From a virus, in IMG/VR virus record IMGVR_UViG_3300031707_000086, positions 1 through 35,153 of that record: a stretch of DNA of 35,153 bases; one strand, given 5' to 3'. This document shows, piece by piece, positions 30,736 through 35,153 of the stretch. The translations under genes were made by a program, and so were the position numbers. Numbering within the stretch: the first letter of the stretch is position 1; the number at the start of each line of letters is the position of its first letter. The notes under the pieces are model-generated. The model saw only the letters and a program-made list of their open reading frames with translations, did no database searches and was not told the DNA's origin.

Positions 30736-32100
30736 ATGAGATTTGCAACAGTATGCAGCGGAATCGGAGCACCAGAGGTGGCATGGGCGCCAATGTACTG
30801 GACTCCTGTTTTTTGTTCCGAGATAGAACCTTTTCCGTGCGCCGTTCTGAATGTTCATCGCCCAGAGGTTCCAAATTACGGCGACATGAAAAAGTTTAAG
30901 GAGTGGCCCGATGCAACAGTTGAACTTATTTGCGCAGGAACACCTTGCCAGGCTTTCAGTGTCGCCGGATTGCGAAAGGGATTGGATGACCCTCGTGGCA
31001 ACCTTACCCTCGTTTTCCTTGGCATCGTTCGGCGCTATAGCCCCAAGTGGGTGGTATGGGAGAACGTGCCCGGAGTCCTGTCGGATAAAACCGGAGCGTT
31101 TGGAGCCTTCCTTGGAGGGCTGGGGCAACTCGGGTATGGGTTCGCTTACAGAATTTTGGACGCTCAATACTTTGGAGTTCCCCAGCGCCGCCGTCGCGTC
31201 TTCGTTGTCGGATGTTTTGGAAGTTGGCAAAGTGCCGCAGCGGTACTTTTTGAGCGCCACAGCTTGCAAGGGCATACTCCGCCGAGCAGAAAAAAGGGGC
31301 AAAAGCCTGCCGGAACAATTAGCGCGCGCACTAAGGGCGGTGGTGGACTCGGAACCGACTTCGATTTAGATGGCGGCTTGATTGCCCACTCATTACGCGC
31401 CGAAGGGTTCGACGCATCGGAAGACGGCACCGGGCGTGGTACTCCGCTTGTCATGGCGCACGGCCAAGGCAACGCTGAGATAGTCAGGGACGGCTCGCCG
31501 TCCCTGACATGCAACCATGAGGCACCTATTGCGTTTGCAGAGAATCAGCGCGGGGAAATACGGGAAATGCTCGAAAGCCCCGCGTTATCATCTGGTGGTG
31601 GCAAGCCGGGAAGCGGATATCCAGCAATCTGTTTCAAGGGCGGTCAAGGCGCAAAATCAAGAGGGCTTGGTATCGGAATTGAAATAGCGCCCACCTTGCC
31701 GAGTTCTGATTCTGGAAGCAATCGGGCTCCGGTGGTTTCTTTGCAGTCGGTCAATTGTCCAAGGCAGAGGAAGCAAAACGGAATCGGCATTTCAGAAAGT
31801 GATGTAATGTACTCGTGCACGTCCAGGGATTTACACAGCATTCAGAGCGGAATGCAAGTTCGCCGACTCACGCCGAGAGAATGCGAACGGTTGCAGGGGT
31901 TCCCCGATGATTATACGCTGGTAAATCATCGCGGCAAACCGGCAGCAGATGGGCCACGATACAAAGCGCTGGGTAATTCGATGGCTGTTCCCGTTGTCCG
32001 GTGGATAGGCGAAAGAATCCAGGCAACCGGCACACTCGGTGCCGGAAGAGCCGCCGCAGGAGAAAGCGGAACAGGCCAGCACAGCATGCAACAGCGGTAG
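30736..32100 (+). CDS. dcm: Cassette 7 gene: C5-cytosine DNA methyltransferase
   Basis: 454 residues from ATG 30736. Motif I FATVCSGIGAPEVAW, motif IV GTPCQAF with catalytic C71, motif VI ENVPG (109-113), motif VIII QRRRRVF (150-156), then a large target-recognition insert (about 165-380), motif IX RRLTPRECERLQGFPD and motif X KALGNSMAVPV. All expected C5-MTase motifs are present in order, so it should be active; the target sequence is unknown. The C-terminal tail (after about residue 430) is low-complexity and partly attC-encoded. Likely role: protecting phage DNA from host restriction. Confidence 0.93.
   Translation: MRFATVCSGIGAPEVAWAPMYWTPVFCSEIEPFPCAVLNVHRPEVPNYGDMKKFKEWPDATVELICAGTPCQAFSVAGLRKGLDDPRGNLTLVFLGIVRRYSPKWVVWENVPGVLSDKTGAFGAFLGGLGQLGYGFAYRILDAQYFGVPQRRRRVFVVGCFGSWQSAAAVLFERHSLQGHTPPSRKKGQKPAGTISARTKGGGGLGTDFDLDGGLIAHSLRAEGFDASEDGTGRGTPLVMAHGQGNAEIVRDGSPSLTCNHEAPIAFAENQRGEIREMLESPALSSGGGKPGSGYPAICFKGGQGAKSRGLGIGIEIAPTLPSSDSGSNRAPVVSLQSVNCPRQRKQNGIGISESDVMYSCTSRDLHSIQSGMQVRRLTPRECERLQGFPDDYTLVNHRGKPAADGPRYKALGNSMAVPVVRWIGERIQATGTLGAGRAAAGESGTGQHSMQQR
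30911..31369 (+). CDS. Overlapping ORF inside the C5-methyltransferase gene, 152 aa
   Basis: ATG 30911 opens a 152-residue frame wholly inside the methyltransferase gene, in another register. It reads MQQLNLFAQEHLARLSVSPD, then DWMTLVATLPSF, then PSGWYGRT, and ends VPQRYFLSATACKGILRRAE. I recall similar hypothetical proteins overlapping phage C5-methyltransferase genes in other phages, including this exact C-terminal pattern. A conserved alternate frame is therefore plausible, but it could be a by-product of the constrained methyltransferase sequence. Its role is unknown. Confidence 0.5.
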   Translation: MQQLNLFAQEHLARLSVSPDCERDWMTLVATLPSFSLASFGAIAPSGWYGRTCPESCRIKPERLEPSLEGWGNSGMGSLTEFWTLNTLEFPSAAVASSLSDVLEVGKVPQRYFLSATACKGILRRAEKRGKSLPEQLARALRAVVDSEPTSI

Positions 32101-32173
32101 TTTGCAATAACCGCTTGACACGTAGTAAAAATCTCATAGGCGGTTACAGCAAACAGTACCGCAAACGTTATAC
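32086..32173 (+). repeat. attC site of cassette 7
   Basis: R'' ATGCAAC (32086-32092), L'' GCGGTAGTTTGC (32094-32105), L' GCAAACAGTACCGC (32149-32162, two extra bases), R' GTTATAC (32167-32173). GCATGCAAC matches the complement of the cassette's 5' GTTGTATGC at 8 of 9 positions. Confidence 0.88.
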
Positions 32174-32210
32174 GCAATTCGTCAACCGACCATATTAGGA
32201 GGCGGCGCTA

Positions 32211-32468
32211 ATGCACGAGAGATTAGAGGTTATCCACCAGCATTACAAACCACATGGCGTCCGTGATTCAACCGGATTTCTATTTTTCTTTCCACAAGTT
32301 ACGAAGTATCCCGGCCAAGAACGCCGGTATCGTGATGAAATATTCGAGCAGTTTGAATTGGCAGATTTTCTTGTCAACGCACTTCGGGGCCGCGCCGCTG
32401 AAAATCATGGAGCGGTTGACGAACAGCGTATAACAGGCCAAGCACAAAACTCGGCTGACAAGGGGTAA
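32211..32468 (+). CDS. Cassette 8 gene: hypothetical protein, 85 aa
   Basis: ATG 32211 follows AGGAGG (about 32197-32202) in a cassette leader of the common type. The 85-residue product mixes aromatic and charged residues (GFLFFFPQVTKYPGQERRYR) and ends with residues encoded by the attC (QRITGQAQNSADKG). No family recognised. Confidence 0.65.
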   Translation: MHERLEVIHQHYKPHGVRDSTGFLFFFPQVTKYPGQERRYRDEIFEQFELADFLVNALRGRAAENHGAVDEQRITGQAQNSADKG

Positions 32469-32511
32469 GGGTTTGTAGGCCGCGCTTCGTGCGTTGGCCA
32501 GAACGTTGCAC
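32428..32511 (+). repeat. attC site of cassette 8
   Basis: R'' GTATAAC (32428-32434), L'' GGCCAAGCAC (32436-32445), L' GTGCGTTGGCC (32489-32499, one extra G), R' GTTGCAC (32505-32511). GCGTATAAC (32426-32434) is a perfect 9-nt complement of the cassette's own 5' GTTATACGC. Textbook attC. Confidence 0.93.
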
Positions 32512-32551
32512 GCAATAGGCCGCGAGAGCGCGATTGTAAAGGAGGCGGACA

Positions 32552-32995
32552 ATGAACGTGTTTGGAATTTATAGGCGATTGTTCGCAAAGGACGACGGTA
32601 TTCTCCACGAACTTTGGGACGATAAGCGCGCGGCTATCACCCGTAAAGATGCATTGTCAAGCGAACAATCGCAATACCATTGGTATATGTGTGAGTTACA
32701 GGTACGGTCCGCCTCCAAACGTGCGGAGTCGCGGCCTACAGTTCGCCCGAAGCGGGCCGTGCAACACATTACAAATGTCAAGGACTCAAAAGGGGCGATC
32801 ATGTATCTGGGCGCACTCAACGGGACGGGCAAGAAAAGCAGGCAGGGCATAAGGCATGCACGGACGCACACCCGGGTCGATCACGACGTATGGCGCTCAT
32901 ACGAGGTCGAGAAGCAGCGCCTGCGCAGGCTGTCCATATCACCCGATGAGTACGAGTGCATGGTGCAAAAGATAGCGCGATCCCTTGGCGTTTGA
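32552..32995 (+). CDS. Cassette 9 gene fused to a resident phage ORF (147 aa)
   Basis: ATG 32552 follows AAAGGAGG in the common cassette leader. The N-terminal about 70 residues lie in the cassette, up to an R''-like box at 32757-32765. The rest matches phage sequence, with an internal ATG 32801 preceded by GGGG that may be the original start of a 64-residue resident gene (basic, helical, ending VQKIARSLGV). The ORF is thus probably a chimera created by array insertion and later loss of the last attC half. No family recognised for either part. Confidence 0.5.
   Translation: MNVFGIYRRLFAKDDGILHELWDDKRAAITRKDALSSEQSQYHWYMCELQVRSASKRAESRPTVRPKRAVQHITNVKDSKGAIMYLGALNGTGKKSRQGIRHARTHTRVDHDVWRSYEVEKQRLRRLSISPDEYECMVQKIARSLGV
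32757..32765 (+). repeat. Orphan R'' half of the last attC
   Basis: CCGTGCAAC matches the complement of cassette 9's 5' GTTGCACGC at 8 of 9 positions, so it marks the start of that cassette's attC. No L' or R' partner is visible in the next 250 bp; the site appears truncated. Confidence 0.5.
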
Positions 32996-33001
32996 ACAAG
33001 T

Positions 33002-33037
33002 CGGCAATACTTGCCGGGTTGTATCACGAATGATACA
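33002..33037 (+). promoter_or_regulatory. Twin inverted repeats before the packaging genes
   Basis: CGGCAA-TAC-TTGCCG (33002-33016) is a perfect palindromic hairpin, and TGTATC (33020-33025) with GATACA (33032-33037) is a second, with no T-run. They could be operators or part of a terminator/packaging region. The stretch 32996-33279 has no convincing gene. Repeats of AGGTAG follow at about 33202, 33250 and 33260. Confidence 0.45.
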
Positions 33038-33073
33038 CTGATTTCATAAACGCTACTTAAGATTTAAGTTAAT

Positions 33074-33220
33074 ATGACATCACAGGAGGCCCGTGAACCG
33101 ATTTTGAGCCTTTTGACCATGGGCAGGTTCGGTCGTAAATCATTGATCCTGGGGCATCTGGTGAGGTCTAGCAAGGTACTACCGGGGCAGGAATGTAAAG
33201 AGGTAGCCGAAGCTCGGTAG
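33074..33220 (+). CDS. Doubtful small ORF, 48 aa
   Basis: ATG 33074 to TAG 33218-33220, basic and helical (EPILSLLTMGRFGRKSLILG). No ribosome site is visible and codon use is not distinctive. Listed because the 284-bp gap before the terminase genes has no better candidate. Confidence 0.25.
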   Translation: MTSQEAREPILSLLTMGRFGRKSLILGHLVRSSKVLPGQECKEVAEAR

Positions 33221-33279
33221 ATTTTCGCAAAAATGAGAAATTACGAACCAGGTAGGAAAAAGGTAGCGATAACGCACCC

Positions 33280-33858
33280 ATGAGTAGCAAAAACGCAACC
33301 ATTCTCGAGAAGATCGACCCGGAGTCATGCCCGACGAAATCGCTCTCAATGCTGCTCGGGGTGACTACTCAGGCGATCGACAAGTGGCGGGAGGAGGGTT
33401 GCCCACACCAGGCGCCCCGCGGACGGCGACGGCAGTTTCATTTTTCGGTCCCTGGGGTCTGGTCATGGCACCGGGCCCGGCTCAAGGACTTGTATCAGGA
33501 CCAGGCGGCCGACGCCAAACATGCGGAGGAGACGCAACGACTTAAGAACCAGAATTCACTGCTCGAAGTGCGGATCCAGAAGGCGCGCGACGAGACGATC
33601 GACCGGCACACCGTGGAACAGGTTGCCAAAGAACAGGCGATCGCGCTGCGCACGTTCTGGACTGACGCATGGAAGCGAAACATCAACGCGCTTCTGACGG
33701 CCATGGGCTCGGCGCCGGAGAACGCCGGCAGAGTCTTGGACGTGGTTGACGGATTCGTCAAGGAAGCGCTCGAAGCGTTTGTTGAAGGATCACGCCCGAT
33801 AACGCCGCACACAGAACTGGACGCGGGAGAGACAGGTGAGCCAATCAAAACCGAGTAG
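33280..33858 (+). CDS. Terminase small subunit (Nu1-like)
   Basis: 192 residues from ATG 33280; the ribosome site is weak. The N-terminal 55 residues form a helix-turn-helix (TKSLSMLLGVTTQAIDKWRE) followed by a basic GRRRQFHFSVPGVW segment, as in lambda Nu1-type small terminases that bind the packaging site. A coiled-coil middle (about 75-120) and an acidic C-terminus (for large-subunit contact) follow. It overlaps the GpA gene by 23 bp, the usual arrangement. Role: DNA recognition in packaging. Confidence 0.85.
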   Translation: MSSKNATILEKIDPESCPTKSLSMLLGVTTQAIDKWREEGCPHQAPRGRRRQFHFSVPGVWSWHRARLKDLYQDQAADAKHAEETQRLKNQNSLLEVRIQKARDETIDRHTVEQVAKEQAIALRTFWTDAWKRNINALLTAMGSAPENAGRVLDVVDGFVKEALEAFVEGSRPITPHTELDAGETGEPIKTE

Positions 33859-35153
33859 CTGGAAATTCGAGAAATCCGGATTCCCGGTCTACTCGAAGGA
33901 CCATTCGGAATCGTTCAGGGTTCCCGATCGCCCGCGGATATCCGAATGGGCGGAGCGTGACTTTCGGATGTCAAGCGCCTATGCGGTGCAGGGCCGCCTC
34001 AAGTTGTTCCCCTGGCAACGGGAACCGCTCGACGCGATCGCCATCTACGACGAGGTATTTCTCGTCGGCCCCGTCCAGACCGGGAAATCCCTTCTTGCCG
34101 AGGTGATAGCCGCGTGGTTCATGGCGTTCGAGACGCTCAACATGATGTTCTGCTATGCCAAGAAGGAGACCATCGCCGATGTGTTCGACGAACGCATCAA
34201 GCCACTTATCAAAGGCATTCCGTGCATCCGGAAGTTCTGGGACGGCGACGATTCAAAACTCACAAAGCGTCGCCTGAAGCTCTCCCATATCACCATCCGT
34301 ATCGCAAGCGCCAACGTGCGCAGCGACCTGGCATCCTACAACGCCGGGTTCATTTACGGATCAGAATTGGCGAAATGGCAGAACAAGAATTTTGATCCGG
34401 TGAAGATGCTTTTCGGACGGCAGCAGGCATCCCGGATGCTCGGGCGCAAGGTCAAGGCTGTCTTCGAGACAAGTCCTATCGAGGAGGGTGATAAATCATT
34501 CACCGAGACGCACCGATCGGGGGTCCTGTTTCTCACCCCGCATTACCCATGTCCACACTGCTTGGAATGGATCGAATATTCCGACGCGCAAATCAAGGAA
34601 CTCCCGAACGCGGAAGGAAAGTACGATCACGACGCAAACCGGATTCGCTTGGACAAGGCCGCGCGCTTTGAGTGTCCGAAATGTAAAGCGACCATCACGG
34701 AGACCGAACGGCTGGCGATCAACGATCGCGTTACCTGGTTGGCAAAAGGCGAATCCTACTCCGAGGGAATCATCCGGGGTCGGACGCGCGCCACCCGCGT
34801 TGTCTACAACTGGAACCGCCTCGTTGACACATCATACTCATCCGCCGAATGCCTGGCCCGATACTTCGAGGCGCTGCATTCCCCGGACCCGAACGCCCTG
34901 GCGACCTACCAAAATGAGGACATGGCGCGGTGGATCCGCGTCTTCTCGCAGCGCGGGCAGGAATCGTGGCTCAAGAGCAAGACGCAGAAATACCTCCAAT
35001 ACGGCCCGGACGCCTACGTTCCCGACGCGGTGACGCTTCTTCTCTGCGGGGTTGACACCCAAGACGACGGTTTTTATTTCATCGTCCGCGGCTTTGGCAA
35101 GGGAATGGAATCATGGCTTGTCCGGTGCGAGTTCGTCGCGTGTGACATGAACA
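33836..35153 (+). CDS. Terminase large subunit, GpA family (partial, runs off right edge)
   Basis: GTG 33836 opens a frame that stays open to the last base (439 codons seen). The opening matches GpA (SSAYAVQGRLKLFPWQREPL), Walker A is GPVQTGKS (about 78-85), and a CPHC/CPKC zinc ribbon lies near residues 235-290. Later AVTLLLCGVDTQDDGFYF begins the nuclease half, with D as in the GpA metal site. Translation overlaps the small subunit gene. It powers DNA packaging and cuts the concatemer. The C-terminus is beyond the window. Confidence 0.93.
   Translation, partial: MSQSKPSSWKFEKSGFPVYSKDHSESFRVPDRPRISEWAERDFRMSSAYAVQGRLKLFPWQREPLDAIAIYDEVFLVGPVQTGKSLLAEVIAAWFMAFETLNMMFCYAKKETIADVFDERIKPLIKGIPCIRKFWDGDDSKLTKRRLKLSHITIRIASANVRSDLASYNAGFIYGSELAKWQNKNFDPVKMLFGRQQASRMLGRKVKAVFETSPIEEGDKSFTETHRSGVLFLTPHYPCPHCLEWIEYSDAQIKELPNAEGKYDHDANRIRLDKAARFECPKCKATITETERLAINDRVTWLAKGESYSEGIIRGRTRATRVVYNWNRLVDTSYSSAECLARYFEALHSPDPNALATYQNEDMARWIRVFSQRGQESWLKSKTQKYLQYGPDAYVPDAVTLLLCGVDTQDDGFYFIVRGFGKGMESWLVRCEFVACDMN

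Larger units (their letters stand above)
28197..32765 (+). mobile_element. Integron-type gene cassette array without integrase (CALIN-like)
   Basis: Nine tandem units, all on the + strand. Unit limits (first TT to last G of the core site): 28198-28543, 28544-29246, 29247-29844, 29845-30167, 30168-30436, 30437-30659, 30660-32167, 32168-32505 and 32506 onwards. Each of the first eight ends in an attC-like R''-L''-L'-R' site, with an extrahelical base or bases in L'. R'' matches the complement of its own unit's 5' end in seven of eight units, exactly so over 9 nt in units 3 and 8. No tyrosine recombinase is visible in the window. The left limit is a lone GTTGTGC core (28197-28203); the right site is cut short. 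Confidence 0.9.

Noticed and set aside
28197-32765. CRISPR array as explanation for the repeats
   Set aside because: The repeats are hundreds of bases apart, form large imperfect hairpins and border genes; they do not have short, regular repeat-spacer spacing.
28197-32765. Integron integrase gene near the array
   Set aside because: No tyrosine-recombinase motif (R...HxxR...Y pattern) was seen in any plausible ORF in the window; an integrase could lie outside it.

Overview
This window is most of a genome of a tailed, siphovirus-type phage or prophage with a GC-rich, lambda-like layout. Almost every gene lies on the + strand, and many are coupled by ATGA or TAATG stop/start overlaps. Evidence for a phage: a GpA-type terminase running off the right edge, a Nu1-like small terminase, a tail tube protein, a frameshifted G/GT-type chaperone pair, a tape measure protein and a tail-fibre motif. 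The host looks like a bacterium with ordinary sigma-70 signals (three TTGACA-N17-TATATT promoters, AGGAGG ribosome sites). The heptosyltransferase-like gene suggests a Gram-negative host, but the taxon cannot be fixed from sequence alone. Portal, capsid and head-completion genes, an integrase and an endolysin are not in the window.

Layout. 0-11.6 kb is the tail module: a holin-like fragment, a giant fusion protein ending in a tail-terminator-like domain, tail tube, G/GT chaperones with a -1 frameshift site, tape measure and baseplate proteins. 11.6-18.8 kb is a glycan module: five glycosyltransferase-like genes, two methyltransferases and a NodB deacetylase, interrupted by a tail fibre. 18.8-19.76 kb holds a small gene, weak minus-strand ORFs and the first strong promoter. 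19.76-28.18 kb is the replication/recombination module: DUF1376-like initiator, DnaB helicase, many small ORFs, a truncated SNF2 helicase, an RHH regulator, YqaJ exonuclease with a partner protein, a RecF/SbcC-like ATPase and a small nuclease. A 390-bp gap at 25.24-25.63 kb encodes a likely structured ncRNA with its own promoter and terminator.

The most striking part is 28.2-32.8 kb. Nine small modules stand in tandem, each ending in an integron-type attC site. In seven of the eight complete ones the R'' box is nearly or exactly complementary to the first bases of the same module (two are perfect over 9 nt). That is the signature of mobile integron gene cassettes. No integron integrase is visible, so this is an integrase-less cassette array (CALIN-like) inside a phage genome. 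Its cargo includes three unrelated DNA methyltransferases (MT-A70-like, phage Dam-like, C5-cytosine) plus small unknown genes. A reasonable reading is an exchangeable anti-restriction store spliced between the early genes and the packaging genes.

33.0-35.15 kb holds inverted repeats, a doubtful small ORF, and the terminase small and large subunit genes.
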